From contig JAEUQE010000031.1 of NCBI GenBank assembly GCA_016789785.1, forward strand, positions 1 through 51,652: a DNA stretch of 51,652 bases. The letters run 5' to 3'. The stretch's first letter is position 1, and each line of letters opens with the position of its first letter. Made by a program: the position numbers and the translations under genes. Shown here piece by piece: positions 43,648 to 51,652 of the stretch. The notes under the pieces are model-generated. The model did no database searches. It was not told where the DNA came from and saw only the letters and a program-made list of their open reading frames with translations. The stretch is from Bryobacterales bacterium (GTDB taxonomy: Bacteria > Acidobacteriota > Terriglobia > Bryobacterales > Bryobacteraceae).

Positions 43648-46600
43648 TTGTTCAATACCTCGTCGAGGTTCATCAACTGATTCGTGAGCATGGTAAGCGC
43701 CGCGTGTTCAGCAAGCGGCAGGGATGGGTCGAACTTGCGCTCCCCGACACTCAGCAGCTTTTCGGCATCCTTGGGACTCGTTTCATAGTGAGTACGAAAA
43801 CCTTCGTAGGCCTTCTTGGCGATCACCCGCTCCTCCAGACGCAGTGGCCGCGACATGATTCGCAGCGACAGGTAATCAAGACGGGCATCCATCGCCGCCG
43901 ACGACTGCATGCTGCGTTCCGCCAGGGTGCGCGCGGCCTCCACATACTGCTCATCGTTCATGGTGGCGAGCGCCTGCAGCGGTGTGTTCGTCCGTTCACG
44001 CCGCACTGTGCACGCTTCGCGCGTCGGCGCATTGAAGATCTCCATGCCAGGCGGCGGTGCGCTACGCTTCCAAAAGGTGTACATCGAACGCCTGTACAAA
44101 CCGTCGCCCTGGTCTCGTTTGTAGAAACGGGTGTTCGAACCGAACATCGCAACCGCCTCCCAAATGCCCTCCGGCTGATACGGTCTGACACTCGGACCGC
44201 CTACTTGTCTGACAAGCAGACCGCTTGCCGCAAGCATGTAATCACGTACTACCTCGGCGTCCATCCGGAATCGCGGGCCACGGCTCAAGAGCCGGTTGTC
44301 GGGGTCCTTGGCCAGCTTTACGGGTGTTGACAGAGCGGCCTGCCGGTACGTCGCCGACATCAACAACTGCTTGTAGAAACGCTTCACATCCCAGCCACCT
44401 TCGCGGAAGTCCACTGCCAGCCAGTCCAACAACTCCGGATGCGAAGGAGGCTCACCCTGACTCCCGAAATCGTCCGGTGTCTTGACCAGCCCCACACCAA
44501 ACACCTCCTGCCAGAAGCGATTCACCGTCACTCGCGCCGTCAGCGGATGTTCAGGACGGAAAAGCCACTGCGCGAACCCAAGCCGATTTCGCGGGAGATC
44601 CGATGGCATCGGCGGCAGAGCTGACGGTGTGTTCGCGGCCACCGTGTCCCGCTTCTGATCGTACGCGCCCCGGTACAGCACACGCGCCGAAGGAGTCGAT
44701 GCCGTGCGCTCATGCATCACCAGCGTCACTGCGCCACGCCGGGCGATCGCGCGGGCTTGCTGATTCAGAGTGTTCTGCTCCGATGCGAGTTTGCGGAACG
44801 GAGCGTATTCCTTCGTCAAAAAGTATGTGAGCAATGCGGACTTGTCCTGTGAGCTAAGCTGCCCAGTGTCCGCCGTCAAAGCCTTCTCAATCGCCAGCCA
44901 TTCATACAACAGCGACGCTTCACTCTCACTCAGCACCCGATTGAAGATGCGAAAATCCGCGATTGCCCCTTCGGGCAGTGAGCGTCCGAGAATGAGCGGC
45001 GAATCCACCCCGATCCCTCCGCGCAACTCGACATTCTGATTGCCGCGCCCTTGCGTCGGAATCGCACGGCCATTGAGGAAGAGGCTCAATCCGGTTTGGT
45101 GGCGCGACCCGTCATACGACACGCTGATGTGATTCCAGGTGCCATGCTTGATCTGCTCCAGGTGAGCCGCCCGGATCTCGATGTTCCGTCCCTCGTCGCC
45201 AATCAATCGCGCGGCAATCACGCGAGCACCAATGTCGATCACCCATCCGCGTCCCTTGTCCTTCGGGTTCTGATGAGAGGCAATGGAGTACCCCTGCTCT
45301 GCGAGCGGAAAGAAGAAGCTGACACTGATGGAGAACGGCTCCTCCGCATCAAGGCGCGGAGCGTCAGCGATGGGAAGGCCCTGGTTCTTCACGAAATGCA
45401 GGGCCGTAACGCCGGGAACAGGAGAATCGCCCGGCTTCACCAGAGGACTCGACTTGGCGAGAGCAGCAATGTCCGCACGAAACAACTCATTGCTTTTCTC
45501 GAGCGGGTAAGCGGCGCCGACCTTCTCACGCCCAGCAAGCCACGTCTCGAAAGCCTGAGCCGCAGACTCTCGCGAACGGCGCATCTCATCACGCACCGTG
45601 GCAAGGCGCATGTTCAACTTCATCCATTCCTCGCGATCCTCCTTCCTTGGCACGACAAGCACAGGCGGCGTATCGGGAATGTTGTCGTCCATTACATGCT
45701 GTGTCGTGTTCCGGAAGAACGCGCCGAGTGAATAGAAATCCTTCTGCGAAATCGGGTCGAACTTGTGATCGTGGCACGTGGCGCAGCCGACCGTCAGACC
45801 AAGCCACACCGCGCCGGTTGTGTCCGCGCGGTCCTTGGCGTAGATCTCGGCATACTCATCTTCGATGATGCCCGCCTCGTTCGTCGTGACGTTGCAGCGA
45901 TGAAAGCCCGTTGCGATGCGCTGATCCAGTGTTGGATTGGGCAGCAGGTCCCCGGCGAGTTGCTCAATGGTGAACCGGTCGAAAGGAAGATTGCGATTGA
46001 AGGCCTGAATCACCCAGTCACGATAAGGCCAGATCTCGCGATAGTTGTCCACGTGAATGCCGTGCGTGTCGCCGTAGCGGGCCGCATCCATCCAGTAGCG
46101 CGCGCGATGCTCGCCATAGTGCGGTGAATCGAGAAAGCGATCGATCATGCGCTCATACGCCTGCGGAGACACATCGGCTAGATACTGTTCGATGGCGGCG
46201 GGCGTTGGTGGCAGTCCCGTGAGATCAAGCGCGACGCGGCGGATCAAGGTACGGCGATCCGCTTCAGGCGCTGGCGTGAGAGCCTGAGATTCCAGGCGGG
46301 CAAGGATGAAGCGGTCAATTGGATTGCGCACCCATGCGGCGTTGCTCACCACGGGAGCCTTGGGTTTCGATGGCGCAATGAAGGACCAGTGCTCCTGCCA
46401 CGGTGCGCCTTCCGCAATCCAGCGCTTCAGCGTTTCGATTTGCGGTGGCGTGAGGGTCTTGTGCGAAGAAGCCGGCGGCATGCGAAGCGCCGCGCGCGTC
46501 TCCGTCACGCGCTGATAGAGAAGGCTTCCGTCAGGCTTGCCAGGAACGATCGCCGCGCCGCTCTTCCTTGCGGCAAGCGCATCCTCCTTGGTGTCGAGGC

Positions 46601-46760
46601 GCAATCCCGCCATGCGCGTCTTTGGGTCGGGCCCGTGACAGGCGAAGCAATTGTCCGAGAGAATCGGACGGATCTGCTTCTGAAAATCTGTCTTCGCCCA
46701 AGTGAGGCAGGTGGCAGCAAGCCAGGCCAAACCCACACGGATCGCAAATTGGGTACTCAT
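43644..46760 (-). CDS. Planctomycete-type cytochrome c (PSD1), DUF1549, LamG and DUF1553 protein (second copy)
   Basis: A 1038-residue exported protein from ATG 46760 with signal MSTQFAIRVGLAWLAATCL. The N-terminal heme motif is C38FAC41H42 (NCFACHGPD). DUF1549 has RVALDLTGLPPTPAAIEQYL and RYWMDAARYGDTHGIH, and a second CxxCH at residue 326 (GCATCHDHKFDP). A LamG-like stretch lies in the middle (EPFSISVSFFFPLAEQGYSI, SHQTGLSLFLNGRAIP). DUF1553 closes it (RNRLGFAQWLFRPEHPLTARVTVNRFWQEVFGVGLVKTPDDFGSQG). Upstream on the same strand GTGACA and TATATT with 18-base spacing look like a promoter whose transcript would have a very short leader. It shares its message with DUF1501 and VCBS genes. Confidence 0.87.
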   Translation of the reverse strand: MSTQFAIRVGLAWLAATCLTWAKTDFQKQIRPILSDNCFACHGPDPKTRMAGLRLDTKEDALAARKSGAAIVPGKPDGSLLYQRVTETRAALRMPPASSHKTLTPPQIETLKRWIAEGAPWQEHWSFIAPSKPKAPVVSNAAWVRNPIDRFILARLESQALTPAPEADRRTLIRRVALDLTGLPPTPAAIEQYLADVSPQAYERMIDRFLDSPHYGEHRARYWMDAARYGDTHGIHVDNYREIWPYRDWVIQAFNRNLPFDRFTIEQLAGDLLPNPTLDQRIATGFHRCNVTTNEAGIIEDEYAEIYAKDRADTTGAVWLGLTVGCATCHDHKFDPISQKDFYSLGAFFRNTTQHVMDDNIPDTPPVLVVPRKEDREEWMKLNMRLATVRDEMRRSRESAAQAFETWLAGREKVGAAYPLEKSNELFRADIAALAKSSPLVKPGDSPVPGVTALHFVKNQGLPIADAPRLDAEEPFSISVSFFFPLAEQGYSIASHQNPKDKGRGWVIDIGARVIAARLIGDEGRNIEIRAAHLEQIKHGTWNHISVSYDGSRHQTGLSLFLNGRAIPTQGRGNQNVELRGGIGVDSPLILGRSLPEGAIADFRIFNRVLSESEASLLYEWLAIEKALTADTGQLSSQDKSALLTYFLTKEYAPFRKLASEQNTLNQQARAIARRGAVTLVMHERTASTPSARVLYRGAYDQKRDTVAANTPSALPPMPSDLPRNRLGFAQWLFRPEHPLTARVTVNRFWQEVFGVGLVKTPDDFGSQGEPPSHPELLDWLAVDFREGGWDVKRFYKQLLMSATYRQAALSTPVKLAKDPDNRLLSRGPRFRMDAEVVRDYMLAASGLLVRQVGGPSVRPYQPEGIWEAVAMFGSNTRFYKRDQGDGLYRRSMYTFWKRSAPPPGMEIFNAPTREACTVRRERTNTPLQALATMNDEQYVEAARTLAERSMQSSAAMDARLDYLSLRIMSRPLRLEERVIAKKAYEGFRTHYETSPKDAEKLLSVGERKFDPSLPLAEHAALTMLTNQLMNLDEVLNK

Positions 46761-46773
46761 TACGTTTACAGCC

Positions 46774-46803
46774 AATATATCGGACAGGGGCGAGATCTGT
46801 CAC
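46774..46803 (-). promoter_or_regulatory. Possible sigma-70-type promoter of the second PSD1 operon
   Basis: On the minus strand GTGACA (46803-46798) and TATATT (46779-46774), each matching five of six consensus bases, lie 18 bases apart. The start of transcription would be only a few bases before the ATG at 46760, giving an almost leaderless message. This is a pattern match only. Confidence 0.3.
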
Positions 46804-46826
46804 ACTCGTGGGAATACAATGAACTC

Positions 46827-48824
46827 GTGAGAATTGTGTCCGGTGGGACTGGCGTTGGCCTGTTGGCCTGGTTTTGGATGTCCGGGGTTGCGGCTGGCGC
46901 TGATCCGAGGTTGATTCGCATCGCCGACGCGGTGCGCGCATCAGCAGACGTAGACGACGCGATGCGAGTGATGCGCGGCGTATGGGAGCGCGACCGCTGG
47001 TTCACGTTTCCAAAGTTTCGCGAGACATCGGACTATCTTGCCGCCGAAATGAGGCGCCAGGGGTTTCGCGATGTGCGTGTGATCGGCGCTCCCGCGGACG
47101 GCAGAACACAATTCGGCTATTGGACCATGCCGATGGCGTGGGATGTGCGAAGCGCCACGCTCGTTCTATCTGATGGCACAGTCCTCGCCGACTACAGCAA
47201 GGTCCCCGCATCGCTCTGCATGTGGAGCGGACCAACACCTACCAGTGGGCTGGAAGCGGAAATCGTGTGGCTCAAGGATGCACGTGCAGACGGGATTCGC
47301 AAATCCGATCTACGCGGGAAGTTCGTGCTCACGGATGTGAATCCCGCGGGAATCAAGTGGCTGCTAGTGAAGCAGGGCGCGGCAGGCGCGATCAATGCCT
47401 TCACTGAGAATCGAGCCCTGCGCAATGACCGGCAGTGGGTGAACGCGTGGGGCGACAAGGGCTGGGGCTTCCTCAAAAACGATACACCCATGCCGTGCTT
47501 CTCAATCACGCCGGCACAGTCAGAACGGTTGAAGCAGATGCTTTCCCAAGGGCCGGTGCGCGCCAAGGCCAACGTCGATGCGAGGCTCTATGAGGGTGAG
47601 TATCCTTACGTGACTGGAATGGTGCAGGGCGCCACGGAGGAAGAGGTTCTGACGCTGGGCCACACGGCTGAGCAAGGCGCACATGACAATGCGACTGGCG
47701 TTGCCGCCATGGTGGGCGCGCTCTCGGCATTGAACAAGCTCATCGCCACGGGGAAGCTCGCAAAGCCCCGCCGCTCGATTCGCATGTTGGCCATGGGTGA
47801 GCTGTATGGCACCATGCACTACCTCGCCAATGCGCGCAAGGCAGTTGCCGCCATCGCACTGGATACTCCCGCCGCGCCCTATGAAATGGCGGGCACGGAG
47901 TATACCTTCCATCTCAATCCTCATGCCGCCGCTTCCTATGTGGATGCCTTGATCCTGAAGACAGCGGAAGCGCATCTTAGCCGCTTGTCCCCGCCGCGGC
48001 CGTTTCACGCGCGGGAATTCACGCCAGGTACCGATGCGTTTCTCGGCGAGCCGATGATCGGCATTGAAACCGTGTGGCCCTACAGCGGGACCGGCGTGCA
48101 CACGCATCACAACAGCGCGGACACGCCGGAGACCGTGGATCCGCGGTCTTTGCGCGATCTCATCGTGATCGCTGCTACGTATCTGTACGCCATCGCATCG
48201 GCTGGAGAAGGCGATATCGAATGGCTTGCCGGCATGGTTGCCGATCGTGCGGATCTGGTCATCCGTGAAGCCGCAACGGAAGACTGGCGAACCGCGGAGT
48301 GGAAGGAAGGCTCCGGCATGGGCCGCGCCTTATACGACGCGCAGGAGCAAGTGACGTATCGCAAAGAGCGCAGCATCGCTGCAATTGAATCGCTGTTGCG
48401 GCTCACGAAGAACCCGTCGCTGCTGGAACCCGCGATACAGCGTGTCCACGTAGCGGCACGCGCTGCGTCCGCGGCACTGCAGCGAAACGCGGATCTGGCG
48501 GCGAAGATGTTGGGGCACCAGTCTCCCGTGAAGGCGGTCGCGCCGGACCCCGATCCACGCGAGAGCGAAGCTCGCGGCATCGTCGTCAAGCGTAAGCGAA
48601 TGGGCAGTCTCACGCTCGATGATCTTCCTCAGGATCAATGGCAGGGGTGGCCGTCCGGCGCTTGGGGAAAGTTACAGCAGACCGCGCTGTTCTGGTGCGA
48701 CGGGAAACGCACGCTCCCCGACGTGATGCGTTTGACGCGCTTGGAGAATGGCCCCTCAAAGTTCGATTTCATTGGCTATTTCCGCTTCCTGGAGAAACAC
48801 GGTTATGTTGAGTTTGCGAAGTAG
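46827..48824 (+). CDS. M28-like peptidase with C-terminal winged-helix-like domain
   Basis: A 665-residue protein from GTG 46827; the signal or anchor segment is SGGTGVGLLAWFWMSGVAAGA. Residues about 30-90 are an N-terminal cap (RWFTFPKFRETSDYLAAEMR), followed by a PA-like insert (LRGKFVLTDVNPAG). Zinc sites are H279 and D287 (GHTAEQGAHDNATGVAA), E325 (MGELYG) and H425 or H427 (HTHHNSADTPETV). The C-terminal region (ALFWCDGKRTLPDVMRLT, FDFIGYFRFLEKHGYVEF) is a winged-helix-like domain seen in related DUF4910-type peptidases. The role, possibly periplasmic aminopeptidase, is inferred. The start codon is uncertain because GTG 46836 is also in frame. The next gene overlaps its end by 20 bases. 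Confidence 0.8.
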   Translation: MRIVSGGTGVGLLAWFWMSGVAAGADPRLIRIADAVRASADVDDAMRVMRGVWERDRWFTFPKFRETSDYLAAEMRRQGFRDVRVIGAPADGRTQFGYWTMPMAWDVRSATLVLSDGTVLADYSKVPASLCMWSGPTPTSGLEAEIVWLKDARADGIRKSDLRGKFVLTDVNPAGIKWLLVKQGAAGAINAFTENRALRNDRQWVNAWGDKGWGFLKNDTPMPCFSITPAQSERLKQMLSQGPVRAKANVDARLYEGEYPYVTGMVQGATEEEVLTLGHTAEQGAHDNATGVAAMVGALSALNKLIATGKLAKPRRSIRMLAMGELYGTMHYLANARKAVAAIALDTPAAPYEMAGTEYTFHLNPHAAASYVDALILKTAEAHLSRLSPPRPFHAREFTPGTDAFLGEPMIGIETVWPYSGTGVHTHHNSADTPETVDPRSLRDLIVIAATYLYAIASAGEGDIEWLAGMVADRADLVIREAATEDWRTAEWKEGSGMGRALYDAQEQVTYRKERSIAAIESLLRLTKNPSLLEPAIQRVHVAARAASAALQRNADLAAKMLGHQSPVKAVAPDPDPRESEARGIVVKRKRMGSLTLDDLPQDQWQGWPSGAWGKLQQTALFWCDGKRTLPDVMRLTRLENGPSKFDFIGYFRFLEKHGYVEFAK

Positions 48825-51345
48825 TGCACTGTTGCTGGCAGCGTGCGTATCGGCCTGCGGCGCACAGTTGATCCTGCCCGCGCCGGCGTTGGAGCGCGAT
48901 GGAATTGTGCCGGTGGTGTTTCGCACAGCGTACCAGGCGACCGGTAAAGGCGCACTGTCCCTGAAATGGACCGACCAGCATGGCCGCACCGTCGACGACC
49001 GCGAGATCGCGCTCACGTTGACCGATGAACCGGAGTTCACCTTCACCATTGATTTGCGCCGCGCACGCGCGATCAGCAACCGGTTGACCGCCCGATTTCG
49101 CTTCCAGGGCAAGAACGCCAAGGGCGAAGAGGACAAGCGCGACGAAGAAGTAGTCCTCGATTTTCTGGCGCGTCCTCCCGATGACCGGTTCACGGACTAC
49201 CGCATCATCATGTGGCAGCAGTACCCGGCGAAGTCGTTCCCTGTGCTGAAGCAAATCGGCATCAACGCGGGACAGTATGTCGGACGCAACAAGCCACCCG
49301 CTGAGTTTCTGCTGACCAACGATCTGCAATGGTACGCCGAGAACATCGCCACGGACTTCTATGCCGAGTATCACCGTTACCGGCGCGATCGCCGCGTGAA
49401 TGCTCCCTACTACGAAGCGAAAGACCTCTATCGCAAGGATCCAACAAGCAAAGAAGCTTTCAAGCGGCACCCGAGCCTCTCCGATCCGAAGTGGCTGAAG
49501 CTGGTGCGCGACCGCCTGGTCGAAGTCACGCGCAATCACTTTCCGTACCGCCCAATCTTCTATGATCTCGGCGATGAGTCGGGAATCGCGGATCTCTCGG
49601 CTTATTGGGACTTCGATTTCTCGGACTTCTCCTTGACTGCGATGCGGGATTGGCTGCGGGCGCGCTATCCGTCTCTGGATGCGCTGAACGCGCAGTGGGG
49701 ATCGACGTTCACCAAGTGGGAGCACGTTACACCCGACACTACCGATGAAGCCATGCGCCGGGGCGACAACAACTACTCGTCCTGGGCGGATCACAAGGAG
49801 TGGATGGATGAAGCGTTCGCGCGAGCGCTGCGAATGGGCACCGACGCGATCCAGTCCATCGATCCGAACGCGTTCGTAGGAATCGCCGGGGCGCAGATGC
49901 CCGGCTGGGGCGGCTATGACTATTGGAAACTGACGCGCGCTCTGAACTTCTTCGAACCGTACAATATCGGCAACAACATTGAGATGATCCGTTCCTTCTC
50001 CCCCGCAACACCCGTCGTGACGACATCGTTCGCGCGGGGTCCGCAGGAGAAGCATCGCGTCTGGTACGAGTTACTTCATGGGAGCCGCGGATTAATTCTG
50101 TGGGACGACAAGTTCGAGTTCGCAGACCGTGACAAAGGGACGATTGGCCCACGCGGTGAAGAGACGAAGCCCTACTTCCAGGAACTTCGCCGGGGCTTGG
50201 GCTCCTTGCTGATCCACGGTCGCCGCATGCACGATCCGATTGCGATTCACTACTCGCAGGCAAGCTTTCGCACCGCATGGATGCGCCAGCATCAGCCCAA
50301 GGGAAGCAAGTGGGTGGATCGCAACGCATCCACTGAGCGCCTTGATTCCGACTTTCTGCGGCTGCGTGAATCATACTGCCGTCTGATCGAGGATCTTGGC
50401 TTGCAGTATCGCTTTGTCGCGTATGAGCAATTGGAGTTGGGTGAATTGTTGCGCGGTGGATACAAGGTTTTGATGCTTCCGGATTCGTTGTCGCTCTCCG
50501 AGCGCGAGGCGCAAGCGATCCGCGAGTTCGTTGCCCAAGGCGGCACGTTGATCACGAACGCGATGCCCGGCACCCATGATGAACACAGCCGCAAGCTGCT
50601 GGAATCGAGAGTCGCGGATCTGTTTCCGAATCCGCGCGTCCAGTTGGTGACGGCGGATCTTCTCAACTATCATCAGCATCGCCTGCTCGGCAAAGAAGCG
50701 CCGGTCCGCGATGCGATGGCGAAGTTGATCACGGCGGCTGGCGTGGCGCCGGCAGTCCAAGTGTTCGATGAGCAGGGCTCACCGGTGACGGGCGTGGAGA
50801 CGCACCTGTTTGCGAATGGTGCCGTGCGCATTCTCGGACTGCACGCGAATCCCCAGCTTCGTGTGAATGAGTTGGGACCGCCGGAGTTCAAGTCCAATGA
50901 GCGCTTCGAGAAGCCGCGCGCGCTCCGTGTCACACTGCCCTCGACGATGCATGCATACGACCTGCGCGCCGGCAAACCACTGGGCGCCATCCGCGAGATC
51001 AGAATCACCCTGGACCCCTATGAGCCTGCGCTCTTCGCACTTTCAGCCGATCCGATCGCCGGCCTGGAAATGAGCGTCGCATCACAAGCAAAGCGTGGCG
51101 ACACTGTGACCGCCGCACTGCGCGGGGCAAGTCCTTCCACGGCAGCCACGCACGTGGTGCACGTGGATGTAATTGGGCCGGACGGCGTCGCACGTGCCTA
51201 TTACTCGGCAAACGTGGCGGCCGACCTCGGTGTGGCCGGCCATGAAATCCCTTTCGCGCTCAACGATCCCGCAGGAGCATGGACCATTCGCGCCACCGAC
51301 ATCCTGACGGGGCGGACCGTCTCTCGAACCGTGCGGCTGGACTGA
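48805..51345 (+). CDS. GH42-like beta-galactosidase fold enzyme, exported
   Basis: An 846-residue protein from ATG 48805. The N-terminus (MLSLRSSALLLAACVSACG) has two possible lipobox cysteines, LAAC and VSAC, so it may be a lipoprotein. After an N-terminal beta domain comes a TIM-barrel: WQQYPAKSFPVLKQIGINAG, then RPIFYDLGDESG with E258 at the acid/base position of GH42, then DFSLTAMRDWLRARYPSLDALNAQWGSTFTKW, a GH42 hallmark. A beta-galactosidase trimerisation-like domain follows (YKVLMLPDSLSLSEREAQAIREFVAQGGTLITNAMPG), then a beta-sandwich C-terminus. The substrate is probably a beta-galactoside or other beta-linked sugar but cannot be read from the sequence. It is coupled to the M28-like gene by a 20-base overlap. 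Confidence 0.78.
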   Translation: MLSLRSSALLLAACVSACGAQLILPAPALERDGIVPVVFRTAYQATGKGALSLKWTDQHGRTVDDREIALTLTDEPEFTFTIDLRRARAISNRLTARFRFQGKNAKGEEDKRDEEVVLDFLARPPDDRFTDYRIIMWQQYPAKSFPVLKQIGINAGQYVGRNKPPAEFLLTNDLQWYAENIATDFYAEYHRYRRDRRVNAPYYEAKDLYRKDPTSKEAFKRHPSLSDPKWLKLVRDRLVEVTRNHFPYRPIFYDLGDESGIADLSAYWDFDFSDFSLTAMRDWLRARYPSLDALNAQWGSTFTKWEHVTPDTTDEAMRRGDNNYSSWADHKEWMDEAFARALRMGTDAIQSIDPNAFVGIAGAQMPGWGGYDYWKLTRALNFFEPYNIGNNIEMIRSFSPATPVVTTSFARGPQEKHRVWYELLHGSRGLILWDDKFEFADRDKGTIGPRGEETKPYFQELRRGLGSLLIHGRRMHDPIAIHYSQASFRTAWMRQHQPKGSKWVDRNASTERLDSDFLRLRESYCRLIEDLGLQYRFVAYEQLELGELLRGGYKVLMLPDSLSLSEREAQAIREFVAQGGTLITNAMPGTHDEHSRKLLESRVADLFPNPRVQLVTADLLNYHQHRLLGKEAPVRDAMAKLITAAGVAPAVQVFDEQGSPVTGVETHLFANGAVRILGLHANPQLRVNELGPPEFKSNERFEKPRALRVTLPSTMHAYDLRAGKPLGAIREIRITLDPYEPALFALSADPIAGLEMSVASQAKRGDTVTAALRGASPSTAATHVVHVDVIGPDGVARAYYSANVAADLGVAGHEIPFALNDPAGAWTIRATDILTGRTVSRTVRLD

Positions 51346-51413
51346 AGCATCGGTGATTCCGCGCAGTACTATGTAGCCCGCGCGCGTCTCCGCCGATAGT
51401 CCCCTTTCTGCAA

Positions 51414-51652
51414 GTGCGCGGCCATTGGGACATCATCGAGCAAACATTTCGAGAGAGAAATGTTCCGAACGCAACCCGGTACTTTGGACCCGGGGCCATT
51501 GAGGCTGTGTTCAGTTCGTTCCAGCAATTGTTGCGTGTGGACCTTCCAAGCGGCTTCCGCGACTTCTACGCGGTTCATGATGGCCAGCACCAGGGCGAGT
51601 ATGGACTGATCTTCGGCTTGGAGTTGATGACGCTCGGCAGGATCAAACGAGA
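51414..51652 (+). CDS. SMI1/KNR4-like (SUKH) protein, partial at right edge
   Basis: At the right edge an open frame reads WDIIEQTFRERNVPNATRYF, GPGAIEAVFSSFQQLLRV, DLPSGFRDFYAVHDGQ and YGLIFGLELMTLGRIKR. The LPSGFRDFYAVHDG core and the following L-I-F-G-L-E-L-M-TL match the SMI1/KNR4 (SUKH) fold. SUKH proteins are often immunity proteins to contact-dependent toxins, but many have other or unknown roles. The start is uncertain: GTG at 51414 is the best of the weak choices, and no ribosome binding site is seen. The window ends after about 80 codons. Confidence 0.6.
   Translation, partial: MRGHWDIIEQTFRERNVPNATRYFGPGAIEAVFSSFQQLLRVDLPSGFRDFYAVHDGQHQGEYGLIFGLELMTLGRIKR

Noticed and set aside
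48769..50055. Open frame of 428 codons on the minus strand opposite the GH42-like gene
   Set aside because: The plus strand has GH42 motifs and a signal peptide; the minus frame lacks any domain pattern.
1..51652. tRNA-Sec (selC), selA, selB or selD within the window
   Set aside because: I saw no gene or cloverleaf that I could assign to them; they must lie elsewhere if the selenocysteine reading is right.
1..51652. Transposase, integrase, phage or attachment-site signatures
   Set aside because: No such protein motif was seen, and codon use appears even across the region, so no transfer event is claimed.

Overview
This GC-rich 51.7 kb stretch looks like chromosomal DNA of an acidobacterium, probably of the Bryobacterales/Solibacter type. 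That is inference from gene content: two pairs of planctomycete-type cytochrome (DUF1549/LamG/DUF1553) plus DUF1501 proteins, a very large TonB-dependent receptor with an N-terminal carboxypeptidase-regulatory domain, SBBP and VCBS/FG-GAP propeller proteins, a PEP-CTERM protein, a PL10-like pectate lyase and a GH42-like enzyme. I saw no rRNA or tRNA gene, no CRISPR array, no phage and no insertion sequence.

Layout. 1-3717 (minus): homogentisate dioxygenase (cut by the left edge), an acyl/acetoacetyl-CoA synthetase and a RidA-like protein. 3758-12752: secreted or envelope proteins, namely an SBBP propeller, a double-YHS protein, a rhodanese lipoprotein, a VCBS protein, a transglutaminase, a PEP-CTERM protein and a PQQ-type sugar dehydrogenase with Ig-like domains. 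13013-21380 (plus): cytochrome PSD1 protein, DUF1501 protein and TonB receptor, closed by a strong terminator. 21438-25189 (minus): a tight operon HU, M50 protease, GT2, GT4, prepilin peptidase. 25286-27169 (plus): flavin reductase, CPBP protease and a small regulator-like protein. 27200-30481 (minus): Tad/Flp pilus genes tadC, tadB and a CpaB-secretin-like fusion. 30613-33468: YbjQ, pectate lyase and a frameshifted unknown gene. 33502-38585 (minus): a formate dehydrogenase-N operon, fdnGHI plus fdhE. 38702-40850: an RraA-like aldolase divergent from an IclR regulator. 40854-46760 (minus): a second PSD1, DUF1501, VCBS operon. 46827-51345 (plus): an M28-like peptidase overlapping a GH42-like protein. 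The right edge cuts an SMI1/KNR4-like gene.

The most interesting result concerns selenium. fdnG has an in-frame TGA exactly at the selenocysteine position of FdnG (residue 193 here) followed by a good bacterial SECIS-like hairpin, so the host very probably decodes UGA as selenocysteine. The small rhodanese lipoprotein at 7036-7461 also has an in-frame TGA exactly where the catalytic cysteine of the CxxGxR loop belongs. The reading frame continues for 53 more conserved codons, and a candidate SECIS hairpin lies 21 nt downstream. I therefore read it as a candidate selenocysteine-containing exported sulfurtransferase that a standard gene caller would truncate.
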